A stretch of DNA of 50,504 nt from a bacterium HR15 (GCA_002898555.1 BEHR01000029.1:1-50504), one strand, 5' to 3'; positions 33,537-42,240 are shown, numbered from the stretch's first letter. Made by a program: numbers and translations. Notes: generated by a model not told the origin, from the letters alone.

Positions 33537-36193
33537 CGCAACATCTGATAGAGCCAGTATTGCCCTGCTGGATGATACTGCATACTGAGTGGCAGGTCGC
33601 CCAGTGGTCCGGCGAAGTGCAAGGTTGTAAGCAGCATTCGCCCATTGCCCAGTCGCACTTCCGCCAGATAGTCCGTTGCCCATCCTGTGCGTGTGTCCAC
33701 CCGTCGCCAAAGCGATTGCCACTCTGCAGCGGGATCAATCGCCAAGCGTGATGGCTCCGTATGCAGGGCGCGATCGGTGCTAAAAGCAAACAACCGCTCA
33801 TCGGCATAACCGCGCAAGCCAAGCTGCCGAAAGAGCGGATGCGACACCAACAGATGTGTCGCTTCGCGCCAGAAGGGTAGCGGTTCCTGTACAAGCGACG
33901 CCCCGTCGGTGAGAATCAGTAAAATATGCCCGCCATGACGCAGATAATCGCGCATCCAGTCCGCCCAGCGGGTAGCGAGCAAAAGTGGTAAATCAGGCGT
34001 TTGACCCCTCGCAAGCGGCAGGAACACCTCCCCCAGTGCAGGCAGACCGATCAGGCTTCCGTCAGGGTCATACAGGGCACACTTGCTGAGTCCCTCTTGC
34101 CAATGGGGGCGCGGATAGAGCCAGAGCCGCCACCTGTTATCAGCGATGCGGCGACCATCTGCCCACAGTTCCGCCTCCAGTGCATGCTCGCGGGGTCGTC
34201 GCACTGCCGGCGCTGGCAACTCCAGCATAGCGATTGCTTCAACCTGCCCGCCCCCAAGCTGCACGGGTTGCACTTCGCCAGCGTCGAGAGTCTCTCGGTT
34301 GCGCAGCCGCCAACGCAGCTCCGCCTGCTGTATAGGCGCCCCAAAATGAGACACCGCCAGCGTGGGGTAGAGTGTCTGCCCACCGAAGTGGTTGAACGGG
34401 TCGGGATTTGCAGGGCGATCACCACCTGCCAGCCACACCCGCCGCCGATGCCAATCCAACAGCAGCACGGTGTCGCTGTTGAACACTTTGTACGCGCGAG
34501 AGGGCACTTTGGGCATGCTTCGCTCATCCAGCAGTCCTGCGGTGGCTATCGGTGTGTCTTTCAGCCCCGTCACGACATAGCCCGATGTGCCGGGCAACGA
34601 ACGCATCTGCTCCAGCGTGAACTTATGATGAACAAGTAGCTCCTGACGCGAACCTTGTACCAGCCTCGCCTGGTAGCGGTCCAGCCCCTGCTGCTGCAAA
34701 CGCTCTTCCACAAATGGTGTCTCGTAGAACCAGCGCACACCTTGTGGGTTGACTTCGGGGTCAGATTCCAGCCACCAGAGATAGCGCGGCTTCACTTGCT
34801 GGCGCAGCGATTTGAAATCGCGCAGCGTGTCGTGGTCGCAGAACTCACCCTGTAGCCAAGGGGCTGCGGGACGGATGCGTTCAAGAAAAGCGCGAAAAGT
34901 TGTACGCACAAAAGGCAGGTCAGTGTACAGGTGATAATCGGCAAAATCGGCGTACTCTTTCAACGCGCCACCATAGCACTCCCCACCGCCACTATTATCG
35001 CGCACCAGCGGGCTGCCCGTGAGCTGTTTGACCAATCCATAGAGTTCGCCCAGCGTGTGCTGTGGGAACCGCTGCGACAGCTCGCAGCCCAGCGTCCAAA
35101 TCAGAATCGAAGGGTGTGAACGCACCTGACGCACAATCGCCTCATACTCACATTTGACCTGCTCGATCTGCGCCGCGTCCATCTGTGGCAGCCATAAAGG
35201 CAGCTCCAGCCAGAGCGCAATGCCCATCTGATCGCAAAGCGCCAGATAGTGGCGTGGTGGAACCCACAGGCACGCTTTAAGCATGTTAAAGCCGAGTTCG
35301 CGCAGGTGGCGCAGTTCGCGCTGAGCAATTTTCTGAGGTGGCGCGGGCGCATGGGTGTACAGATACCAGCCCCAAGAGAGCAACCCGCGTGGGTAGAATG
35401 GTTGACCGTTGAGCAAAATGCGTGTTCCATCCACCTGTAAGGTGCGAAAGCCAACCAACTGCTCCACTGTATGCGACAAAGCACCATCCAGCCAGACTTC
35501 CACGCGACATCGATAGAGCACGGGGTCATCGGGCGACCATGGCAGCACCCTCGACAAGCGCACCTGATGCTCAAACCGGCCTACACCTTGCCAGCGCGTC
35601 TCGTAAAGGAGCTGATGTTGGTTAAAGAGGGTCAAACATATGTCGGGCGTGCCTTCACCTGCCACAAACCCCTCCATATGCAGCGTGCCATCCGCCTCAC
35701 CGTGCACATAGAGATCGCTCAGCCATGCTTCGCCCGTGTGAAAAAGATACACGGGCTGCCAGATGCCTCCGAAGGTGGACGACACATAGGGCAGGAAGCC
35801 ACTCAACACTTGCGGCACAGGGAACTGTGTGCCGCCGTTTTTAATCACCTGCAAGCGCAGCTGATTTAGACCCGCTTGCAAAGCAGGGGTCAGCTCCCAG
35901 CAGAAGGCGTCCCAGATTCCGCGATGGTATCCGATGGGCGTTTCATTCAGCCAGCCTTGCACCGCGTAGCTCACGCCACCGAAGTGGAGCCAGTAGCGGC
36001 GCGTCGCTCGTGGCTGAACGCTGAACTCCAGTCGATAATCCACGGGACCCTCGAATGCTCTCGGCAACCCTGCATCCTCCCAGACACAGGGAGCATCGAT
36101 GCACTGTTGCCATTCCAGCGTAGGCGCATGCAATATCCATCCGCGTCCCAGCTTCCGCCTGCAACGCGCCTCCAGGATCGGTGCTGGTTGCAT
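33515..36193 (-). CDS. Glycoside hydrolase family 2 protein (beta-galactosidase/beta-mannosidase/glucuronidase-like)
   Basis: 892 residues. GH2 architecture: N-terminal jelly-roll sugar-binding domain (FEGPVDYRLEFSVQPRATRRYWLHFGGVSYAVQGWLNETPIGYHRG), an immunoglobulin-like domain ending in VGFRTLQVDGTRILLNGQPFYPRGL, then the TIM barrel. The acid/base glutamate is in HPSILIWTLGCELSQ, where the usual NE is CE, and the nucleophile is probably in WLQGEFCDHD. The C-terminal 300 residues include a domain of unknown kind. There is no signal peptide, so it acts inside the cell. The ATG follows a TACACT box by 7 bases, with no ribosome site. Substrate not deducible. Confidence 0.82.
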   Translation of the reverse strand: MQPAPILEARCRRKLGRGWILHAPTLEWQQCIDAPCVWEDAGLPRAFEGPVDYRLEFSVQPRATRRYWLHFGGVSYAVQGWLNETPIGYHRGIWDAFCWELTPALQAGLNQLRLQVIKNGGTQFPVPQVLSGFLPYVSSTFGGIWQPVYLFHTGEAWLSDLYVHGEADGTLHMEGFVAGEGTPDICLTLFNQHQLLYETRWQGVGRFEHQVRLSRVLPWSPDDPVLYRCRVEVWLDGALSHTVEQLVGFRTLQVDGTRILLNGQPFYPRGLLSWGWYLYTHAPAPPQKIAQRELRHLRELGFNMLKACLWVPPRHYLALCDQMGIALWLELPLWLPQMDAAQIEQVKCEYEAIVRQVRSHPSILIWTLGCELSQRFPQHTLGELYGLVKQLTGSPLVRDNSGGGECYGGALKEYADFADYHLYTDLPFVRTTFRAFLERIRPAAPWLQGEFCDHDTLRDFKSLRQQVKPRYLWWLESDPEVNPQGVRWFYETPFVEERLQQQGLDRYQARLVQGSRQELLVHHKFTLEQMRSLPGTSGYVVTGLKDTPIATAGLLDERSMPKVPSRAYKVFNSDTVLLLDWHRRRVWLAGGDRPANPDPFNHFGGQTLYPTLAVSHFGAPIQQAELRWRLRNRETLDAGEVQPVQLGGGQVEAIAMLELPAPAVRRPREHALEAELWADGRRIADNRWRLWLYPRPHWQEGLSKCALYDPDGSLIGLPALGEVFLPLARGQTPDLPLLLATRWADWMRDYLRHGGHILLILTDGASLVQEPLPFWREATHLLVSHPLFRQLGLRGYADERLFAFSTDRALHTEPSRLAIDPAAEWQSLWRRVDTRTGWATDYLAEVRLGNGRMLLTTLHFAGPLGDLPLSMQYHPAGQYWLYQMLRYLRPSR

Positions 36194-36371
36194 AGCGGAA
36201 AGTGTACCTCGCTTTAATCGCGTTCAACAGCCTTCTACCCTATCTGGCGTATGGGAGATATACCTATGGCAGAAGTGGGCTGCCGAGCGAGCGTGTTGAT
36301 AGTTGGGCGCATGGGGCATTTGTCAACGCGCTCCAACGCTGAGGCGTACAGGTATACTTGTGCTGGAACCG
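36194..36371. promoter_or_regulatory. Divergent promoter region of the GH2 gene and tdh
   Basis: Minus strand: TACACT at 36201-36206, 7 bases before the GH2 ATG. Plus strand: TATACT at 36353-36358, 13 bases before the tdh ATG. Both transcripts would have no leader or a very short one. Nothing else is recognised in the gap. Confidence 0.45.
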
Positions 36372-37400
36372 ATGAAGGCTATCTGCAAAACGCAACCCGG
36401 GGTAGGGCTGCAGCTATGCGAAGTGGCGGAGCCAACGCTTCAGCCCGGCACAGTCTTGGTGCGCGTGTTGCGCACCTCGCTTTGCGGTACTGACCTGCAT
36501 ATCTACTCGTGGGACTCATGGGCGCAGTCGCGCTTGAAGCCTCCCCTCGTCATCGGGCATGAGTTTTGCGGCATCGTGGAAGCCATTGGGGCAGGCGTTC
36601 AACACCTTAAAACAGGCGACTTAGTGGCGGGGGAGAGCCATATAACCTGCGGTGTATGTAAGCCCTGCCGATTAGGGCAAGCGCATGTGTGTCAGAACAC
36701 GCGCATTCTGGGCGTAGATGTGGATGGCTGCTTTGCGCCCCGGATTGTGGTTCCTGCTGCCAACGCGCAAAAGACCGATCCCCGAATCCCTCCAGAGGTC
36801 GCTACAGTGCAGGACCCTCTTGGCAACGCCGTGCACGCGGTACTTGATACCCCAATCGCGGGCAGCACGGTGCTGATCACAGGCTGCGGGGCAATCGGTT
36901 TGTTCAGCATCGCGGTGGCGAAGGCGTGTGGCGCGACGCGCATCTACGCAACGGAGGTGCGCCCTTATCGTCGCCAGTTAGCTGAGCAGATGGGCGCGGA
37001 CAGAGTCTTTGACCCACAGGTGGATGATGTGTTGGGGATTATTCGGCGTGAAACGGACGGGTTGGGGGTTGATGTCGCGTTGGAAATGTCGGGGCATCCA
37101 TCCGCCATCGCGCTCATCACGGATGCTGTTCGCCCCGGCGGGCATATCAGCCTGCTGGGACTGTTCACGCAGCCTGTAGCGGTTGATCTCAACGCGCTTA
37201 TTTTCAAGGCGGTGCAGATTCATGCGATACTGGGGCGCAAGTTGCACGCCACATGGGAAGCGATGCAGTCGCTGCTCGCGTCGGGTCAACTCGACATCCG
37301 CCCCGCCATCACCCATATTCTACCCTGGCAAGAGTATGAGCATGCGTTTGAGCTCACGGCTTCAGGGATGGCCGGCAAGGTGGTGCTGAACTGGGAGTAG
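36372..37400 (+). CDS. tdh: L-threonine 3-dehydrogenase (zinc-dependent MDR family)
   Basis: 342 residues. It oxidises threonine to 2-amino-3-ketobutyrate with NAD. Catalytic zinc ligands: Cys in LRTSLCGTDLHIY and the GHEFCG pair. Structural zinc: CGVCKPCRLGQAHVC. Rossmann motif: VLITGCGAIGLFSIAVAKACGA. The pattern SLCGTDLHIYSWDSWAQSR is typical of Tdh rather than of other alcohol dehydrogenases. ATG at 36372 gives MKAICKTQPG, the usual start. No kbl gene is adjacent. Its glycine product could feed the glycine cleavage system found elsewhere in the window. It heads a run with ruvX, 2 bp away. Confidence 0.88.
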   Translation: MKAICKTQPGVGLQLCEVAEPTLQPGTVLVRVLRTSLCGTDLHIYSWDSWAQSRLKPPLVIGHEFCGIVEAIGAGVQHLKTGDLVAGESHITCGVCKPCRLGQAHVCQNTRILGVDVDGCFAPRIVVPAANAQKTDPRIPPEVATVQDPLGNAVHAVLDTPIAGSTVLITGCGAIGLFSIAVAKACGATRIYATEVRPYRRQLAEQMGADRVFDPQVDDVLGIIRRETDGLGVDVALEMSGHPSAIALITDAVRPGGHISLLGLFTQPVAVDLNALIFKAVQIHAILGRKLHATWEAMQSLLASGQLDIRPAITHILPWQEYEHAFELTASGMAGKVVLNWE

Positions 37401-37402
37401 CT

Positions 37403-37822
37403 ATGCGCATCGTGGCACTGGATTATGGTGAAAAACGGATCGGAGTTGCTGTAGCGCAGACGGAGGTGGGTATCGCGCTGCCGATAGCGGTGCTGCCTGC
37501 CGATTTGCAGGTGGTGCTGCGCTTTCTTAAGGAGCAGAAGCCCGACCGCATCGTAGTGGGTATCCCCTATCGGCTGTCGGGCGAAGCTGGGCAGCGGGCA
37601 CAGCAGGTGCAAGCGTTTATCGACGCGCTGCGCGAACAGCTCGACATCCCCATCGACACCATCGATGAGCGTTTCAGCAGCCGCGAGGCAGAGAGCCGTC
37701 TGCTCCAAGCGGGTTATCGCCGTCGTGCCCGCCGTGCGATTCAAGACTCCGTCGCCGCCGCTCTGCTGCTCGAAACCTATCTGAATCGGTGGGTCAAGAT
37801 GCCGTCGGACGAGTATAATTAA
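37403..37822 (+). CDS. ruvX: RuvX/YqgF Holliday-junction resolvase-like nuclease
   Basis: 139 residues. RNase H fold: IVALDYGEKRIGVAVAQ with the first catalytic aspartate, RIVVGIPYRLSG, the DERFSSREAE segment (usually DERLTT) and AIQDSVAAALLLETYL with the last aspartate. In E. coli it is involved in 5' maturation of 16S rRNA and is essential. It lies 2 bp after tdh. Its last codons contain the -10 box of the next gene. Confidence 0.92.
   Translation: MRIVALDYGEKRIGVAVAQTEVGIALPIAVLPADLQVVLRFLKEQKPDRIVVGIPYRLSGEAGQRAQQVQAFIDALREQLDIPIDTIDERFSSREAESRLLQAGYRRRARRAIQDSVAAALLLETYLNRWVKMPSDEYN
37814..37819 (+). promoter_or_regulatory. Leaderless -10 box inside the end of ruvX
   Basis: TATAAT, perfect, 8 bases before the ATG of the LolA-like gene and overlapping the last ruvX codons. 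There is no ribosome site between box and ATG. Confidence 0.5.
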
Positions 37823-37827
37823 GCACG

Positions 37828-38496
37828 ATGTGGCTCACACCCGATTTTCGCGCAATGGTGCAGGATAAACTACGCGACCTGCAGATGGATGTGAAGGCGG
37901 AAGGCGTCCGATTGGGCGAGCTGCGCAAAATTAATGAGGACTTCGCCAACGCCTATCGCTTTAAGTGGATGAAAGCTTACTACAAGGAGCCGCTAAAGCT
38001 CCGCCTCGAATCGGAGGTGCTTTCACGCCGCATCACCTATATCTTGAACGGCAGCATCAAGGTGGTCATCGCGCCAGGGCAGCGTGTGCGCGACGATGTA
38101 TCCAACTCGCCCGGCAAACGCCAGACGCCCCTCGATTTCGGCTTTATTACACCTGCTGTCGCCAAGCAGCTCGATGCGAAGTTCGAGCGAGAGGAGAAAG
38201 AGGGAGGCGCAACCCTCTATGTGTTCACACTCAAGTGGAACTATGGCGATGATAAGTCTACTCACATCGTCTGGTTCGATCCCGTCAAGCGCATCACGGT
38301 GCGTCGCGTCTGGTACAGCGGCACAGGCAAGTACCGCGCCCGTTTTGAATACAAGGAACCCGTCGAAGCGGCGCCCGGTATCTGGATTCCCACTCGGGCG
38401 GAGGTCTATAATGCTGCCCAGCGATTTGGCGGACGCACCGTCAATTCGAACATAAAAGTCAATCAGGGATTGGATGACAGCCTCTTCCGCGTCTGA
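37828..38496 (+). CDS. LolA-like lipoprotein-sorting-fold protein
   Basis: 222 residues. The pattern of an early helix (MVQDKLRDLQMDVKAEGVRLGELRKINEDFANAYRFKWMKAYYKEPLKLRLESEV) followed by beta strands with ITYILNGSIKVVIAPGQRVRDDVSNSPGKRQTPLDFGFI and STHIVWFDPVKRITVRRVWYSGTGKYRARFEYKEPVEAAPGIWIPTRAEVYN resembles the LolA/LolB half-barrel of outer-membrane lipoprotein-sorting proteins. No signal peptide is visible from this ATG, which is unusual for the family, so it may act in the cytoplasm or its start may be wrong. It overlaps the methyltransferase gene by 23 bases. Confidence 0.55.
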   Translation: MWLTPDFRAMVQDKLRDLQMDVKAEGVRLGELRKINEDFANAYRFKWMKAYYKEPLKLRLESEVLSRRITYILNGSIKVVIAPGQRVRDDVSNSPGKRQTPLDFGFITPAVAKQLDAKFEREEKEGGATLYVFTLKWNYGDDKSTHIVWFDPVKRITVRRVWYSGTGKYRARFEYKEPVEAAPGIWIPTRAEVYNAAQRFGGRTVNSNIKVNQGLDDSLFRV

Positions 38497-39388
38497 ACCG
38501 TTCCATGCGGTCGCCCCTTACTACGACCGCCTCATGAGTGGAATCCCGTATATCTGGTGGTTCCACTACATTGAGGCACTGCTGATGCATGTGATGGGAC
38601 ATCTGGAGGGTGAGCCTCTTGGCGAGCCGAAACACCCCAAACTGGAGGGCGAGCCTCCTGGCGAGCCGAAAACAACGGCCGAAATCTCTCCTCCCCAAAA
38701 GCCCAGCAGAGAGCGTAGCGAGGGAGGCATCTCGGAGCCGCTCGGTGGGAACAGCTGGCCGCGCACCGTGCTGGATTTGTGCTGTGGCACGGGCAATCTG
38801 ACTGAGCTGTTCTATATTAATGGCTATCAGGTGGTCGGAGTGGACATCTCCGCGCCGATGATTGAGCAAGCGCGTCGCAAGGCGCACGCAGACGGCTACG
38901 CCATCCCCTACTATGTACAGGACGCTGCCGACCTGGAGCTGCCACACACCTTCGATCTCGTGGTCAGTGTGTTTGACAGCCTCAACAATCTCATCGAGCC
39001 CGATCGGTTTGCTCAATGCCTGCAGCGGGTCTATCGCCATCTGAACATGCCGGGGGCGTTCGTCTTCGACCTGAACACAGAGTATGCCTTTGTACATAAG
39101 ATGTTCGACCAATCGGAACGGCGTCGGTACGCACCTGTGCGCTATCGTTGGCGTAGCGAGTATGACCCCACGACGCGCCTCTGCACTATTCGCATGGAGT
39201 TCTGGGTGAATGAAGCGGGCAAGGAGCGTTACTTTGTTGAGGTCCATCGTCAGCGTGCCTACAGCGATGCGGAAGTACGCTCCATGCTGCAGGCAGCAGG
39301 GTTCCGCAAGGTGCATGCATTCGATGCTTACACGCTCAACCCGCTCCACCGACGCTCCGATCGAGTGTTCTATGTTGCGTTGCGGTAA
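38474..39388 (+). CDS. SAM-dependent methyltransferase interrupted by an in-frame repeat insert
   Basis: 304 residues, class I Rossmann methyltransferase. N-terminal PFHAVAPYYDRLMSGIPYIWWFHYIEALL is the usual start, motif I is VLDLCCGTGNLTEL, then VVGVDISAPMIEQAR, and DLVVSVFDSLNNLIEPDRF. Between helix one and motif I there is an insert of about 50 residues (44-92), with two copies of LEGEP(L/P)GEPK and a basic SPPQKPSRERSEGG part. Its DNA matches the intergenic repeat family, so a repeat has entered the gene without breaking the frame. Related methyltransferases have only a short linker here. Substrate unknown. Its end overlaps nth by 19 bp. Confidence 0.82.
   Translation: MTASSASEPFHAVAPYYDRLMSGIPYIWWFHYIEALLMHVMGHLEGEPLGEPKHPKLEGEPPGEPKTTAEISPPQKPSRERSEGGISEPLGGNSWPRTVLDLCCGTGNLTELFYINGYQVVGVDISAPMIEQARRKAHADGYAIPYYVQDAADLELPHTFDLVVSVFDSLNNLIEPDRFAQCLQRVYRHLNMPGAFVFDLNTEYAFVHKMFDQSERRRYAPVRYRWRSEYDPTTRLCTIRMEFWVNEAGKERYFVEVHRQRAYSDAEVRSMLQAAGFRKVHAFDAYTLNPLHRRSDRVFYVALR
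38603..38750. repeat. Repeat-derived insert in the methyltransferase gene
   Basis: Two direct copies, 38603-38632 and 38642-38671, of CTGGAGGG(T/C)GAGCCTC then (T/C)TGGCGAGCCGAAA, differing at two bases. They share the GGAGGGCGAG and GAGCC modules with 17966-17990 and the inverse at about 48090 and 48185. The part that follows (TCTCCTCCCC ... GCGTAGCGAGGGAGG) looks like another mobile palindromic module. The borders are approximate. Confidence 0.65.
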
Positions 39389-40050
39389 TAGGCGCACAGG
39401 TCGGTAAGCGGGCATTGCTCACACAAAGGGCGTTGCGCCTTGCAGACCGCGCGCCCATGCCGAATGAGCGCGACATGGAACCGATAGACCAGCGTCTCTG
39501 GCACGATGGCATCCAGGGCCCGATGCGCTCTCGCCTCGCCCAGTGAACGCGGGATCAGCCCCAACCGCCATGAGACCCGAAACACATGCGTATCCACGGG
39601 AATGACAGGACGCCCTAAGGCGAAGCATAACACGATGGCGGCACATTTGGGGCCGATACCGGGCAAGCTCAAGAGAAACTGGCGTGCCTGCTCGGTGTCC
39701 AGCTCGCGCAGCCAGTCCAGATCGTATGTGCCCCTGCGCTCGTGAATAATACGCAGCACCGCCTGAATGCGTGGCGCCTTCTGATTCGCCAACCCACCCG
39801 AACGAATCACCTCAGCTACCTGCTCGGTGGGCGCATCCACAACCGCTTGCCAGTCAGGAAACGCCTTGCGCAACGCCCGAAACGCCCGAAAGGAGTTGGT
39901 GTCGGAGGTGTGTTGCGAGAGAATGCAGTGGATCAGTTCGTCCAGCGGTGCCATGCGCGGTTGCCACTTCGCCTTGCCATACCGCGCCTCTAACCGCTTC
40001 ACAATCTCAGCAATCAGATTCGCCTGATGACTTGCTGGCTCTCCGTTCAT
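39370..40050 (-). CDS. nth: Endonuclease III (DNA glycosylase/AP lyase)
   Basis: 226 residues. It removes oxidised pyrimidines and nicks abasic sites. Helix-hairpin-helix LLSLPGIGPKCAAIVLCFALGRPVIPVDTHVFRVSWRLG carries the catalytic lysine (GPK) and the aspartate (VDTH). The C-terminal cysteine pattern CKAQRPLCEQCPLTDLC (C-x6-C-x2-C-x5-C) binds the 4Fe-4S cluster. A second Fe-S DNA repair enzyme (the family 4 glycosylase) lies at 2131. Confidence 0.94.
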   Translation of the reverse strand: MNGEPASHQANLIAEIVKRLEARYGKAKWQPRMAPLDELIHCILSQHTSDTNSFRAFRALRKAFPDWQAVVDAPTEQVAEVIRSGGLANQKAPRIQAVLRIIHERRGTYDLDWLRELDTEQARQFLLSLPGIGPKCAAIVLCFALGRPVIPVDTHVFRVSWRLGLIPRSLGEARAHRALDAIVPETLVYRFHVALIRHGRAVCKAQRPLCEQCPLTDLCAYYRNAT

Positions 40051-40103
40051 CGCTTGCCTGCATCCAGAACTGTCGCGTCCCTAATCGCTTCCATCGCAGC
40101 CGA

Positions 40104-41141
40104 TTATACCGCGAAGTGCAAGCGTTCGAGAAGCCAGTTGCAAAAAGCGGGTTCCAGACGAGCGTGGATGCGCAGGGCATAGGCGCGGCACTCGGCGGGC
40201 AAGCGGGCGCGAAGTTTCGTGGCGTCCTTGGCGGTAGTCAAGAGCGTTCTGGCGCGTGCCCAGCCCCAATCCTCGCGTTCAAAGGGGTAGTGATCGGGAA
40301 ACAGGCGCGTTTCGACCACACGGATGCCGAGCTGTTCAGCCGTCTGAAGGAAACGGTACGCTCGCGCAATGCCTGCTATAGCAACCACTTCGTGTCCGTA
40401 TAGCGCATCAGGCGGCAGGAGTTGTCCTGTCGCGAGGTCTTCCAGCCCTTCAGGTTCGATCATGGCTTCGAAGAGAGGGAGATGGTTCGCTCTCGCCGCC
40501 ACGCACGCGAGGGATGGCGGTTCCACCTCCTGCCGATAGGTGTATCGGGTTTGCAGGATAGCGTCAGCCCGTTGTAGACCTGCAGGCGGTTCACGCAGGG
40601 GACCTGCTGGCAAGCAGTAACCGTTGCCGAAGGGGCGCACGGCTGGCAGCACGACCAGGTCAACCGTGCGTGCCAAGGGCAGATGTTGAAATCCGTCATC
40701 CAGCACCAGCACCTCGGGCTGCCAGCGGGCGAGGGCGGCTTGCGCCACCGCGACTCGCCGACGCCCCACCGCGATGGGCACCTCCCGAAGCGCGTTCAGA
40801 ATCTCCACCGGCTCGTCGCCCACCTCGATCGGGTCTGGTGTCTCGCCAGGTTCCAGCAAGGTGATGGTGTTGAAGCGTCGTCCACTGTAGCCACTGCACA
40901 GCACCGCCACATGCCGTCCCGATTCATGCAGCTGCCGCGCGATGGCAATTGCAACGGGTGTCTTGCCCGCACCACCAACCAGCAGGGAGCCGACGCCAAC
41001 GATGGGCACAGGCAACCGCACCCGTCGTTTGATCCCCCAGTGATAGAGGTGCTCGTAGATGCGCCAGCCATTTGCATACAGCCATGCCAGCCCCCGCAGC
41101 AATGGCGGAGGCTGGCGATCCCACATCCGCTCCCAGTTCAC
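40104..41141 (-). CDS. lpxK: Tetraacyldisaccharide 4'-kinase (lipid A synthesis)
   Basis: About 345 residues. It phosphorylates the 4' position of the lipid A precursor on the inner face of the membrane. The P-loop is GVGSLLVGGAGKTPVAIAIARQL, and the family motif EVLVLDDGFQH is complete. MWDRQPPPLLRGLAWLYANGWRIYEHLY is the membrane-associated N-terminal helix. GTG at 41141 or ATG at 41126 fits best; a longer frame starting with TTG at 41180 would overlap the upstream gene by 26 bases. It shows that the organism makes lipid A, together with BamA and Skp. Confidence 0.92.
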   Translation of the reverse strand: MNWERMWDRQPPPLLRGLAWLYANGWRIYEHLYHWGIKRRVRLPVPIVGVGSLLVGGAGKTPVAIAIARQLHESGRHVAVLCSGYSGRRFNTITLLEPGETPDPIEVGDEPVEILNALREVPIAVGRRRVAVAQAALARWQPEVLVLDDGFQHLPLARTVDLVVLPAVRPFGNGYCLPAGPLREPPAGLQRADAILQTRYTYRQEVEPPSLACVAARANHLPLFEAMIEPEGLEDLATGQLLPPDALYGHEVVAIAGIARAYRFLQTAEQLGIRVVETRLFPDHYPFEREDWGWARARTLLTTAKDATKLRARLPAECRAYALRIHARLEPAFCNWLLERLHFAV

Positions 41142-41154
41142 TTGTCTGCCCGGC

Positions 41155-42240
41155 TCAGTCCTCCTCGATTTCCAGCTCAATCAGCACGGCTTGAATCTCA
41201 CCCGGCGAGCTCAAAGTGCCTTTCACCTCAACCTCCATGCCGAGCCGCAGCTGGTCTGGTGAAGCGATTTGTCCCTCATCATGGATCCAGCGTGTTCCTG
41301 AAGTGTAGGTGATAGTAAGGGCCGCATTTTGGGGGGTGAATTGCCGTGCGCGCAACAGGCGGAGAGTGAATTGTCTCTCCCCTATCTGGGTCACGATACC
41401 TTTGACTTCCACACGGTTCACCCCGTCATCCTCGTCGAGGTCTTTGATTTTTACGCGCAGGGCAGTAATGGTCAAATCTACAGGGTTCACCGCTCCATAT
41501 ACCTTCACACGCTGTCCGACAGCAAGGGTGCTGGTATTGCCGCTCTCGCTGGTGATCACGGTTTGCGCGCTCGTTTGCACCTGCACGACTCGTCCGTTGC
41601 GCAGTTGCAAGGTGAAGCTATTCTCGGCCAGTGCCGTGATGGTTCCACTCAGTTCCGCCTCGCGCCGACGATTGCCCAGTTCGTCATCACGCAAATGGCG
41701 CAGAGCGGGACGCACCAGCCCGTTGACGATGGAAAAGCTGGGCAGGTCGAAGTCCACAATCAGCGTGGTGTTGCCCGACGCGACAACGGTCAACTGAATC
41801 GGGAACTCGAACTGGAGTTGCCCGCTGCCCACCGGTCTGCCGAGACCTGCGTCCAGATCCAGCGTGGCGGTTGTGCTCCCGGCATGGGTGACCTGAATCT
41901 TATCGGCAACGGTGATGCGAGCGCGGTTGTAGACGCCGGCAGGCAGTGAGCCAACGCCAAGAAACTGGGCAAGATTAGCCAGCGCACGCACATCGAGCGC
42001 AAGCCCCGATGACTCCTCAAACACGGTCTGGAAACTGTTCGGATCACCTTGACGCCCGACCTCGATGCGGTAAAGCGTGAATACCACTTGGCTATACTGG
42101 GTGTGGAACTGGTCCGTGACGAAGATACCGACCGAACCGGCCCGCGTCTCGGAGTTGGTCCCTCCGCCGCATCCGCTCAAAGCCACCATGAGTACGCCAA
42201 GCGCGGCAGCACAAAGCCAAAAAGCCAATTTGCGCATCAT
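41155..42240 (-). CDS. DUF4382-type lipoprotein with DUF5666-like repeats
   Basis: About 361 residues. Lipoprotein signal: KLAFWLCAAALGVLMVALSGCGGG. An N-terminal DUF4382-like domain follows (GSVGIFVTDQFHTQYSQVVFTLYRIEVG ... ALDVRALANLAQFLGVGSLPAGVYNRARITV), then two or three small barrels of DUF5666 type (ELSGTITALAENSFTLQLRNGRVVQVQ; VEVKGIVTQIGERQFTLRLLRARQF; VEVKGTLSSPGEIQAVLIEL). Function unknown. Of three tandem ATGs (42243, 42240, 42237), the middle one has the best distance to GGAGGAG. In the gap upstream, TTCCCCATGGG occurs twice. Confidence 0.75.
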   Translation of the reverse strand: MMRKLAFWLCAAALGVLMVALSGCGGGTNSETRAGSVGIFVTDQFHTQYSQVVFTLYRIEVGRQGDPNSFQTVFEESSGLALDVRALANLAQFLGVGSLPAGVYNRARITVADKIQVTHAGSTTATLDLDAGLGRPVGSGQLQFEFPIQLTVVASGNTTLIVDFDLPSFSIVNGLVRPALRHLRDDELGNRRREAELSGTITALAENSFTLQLRNGRVVQVQTSAQTVITSESGNTSTLAVGQRVKVYGAVNPVDLTITALRVKIKDLDEDDGVNRVEVKGIVTQIGERQFTLRLLRARQFTPQNAALTITYTSGTRWIHDEGQIASPDQLRLGMEVEVKGTLSSPGEIQAVLIELEIEED

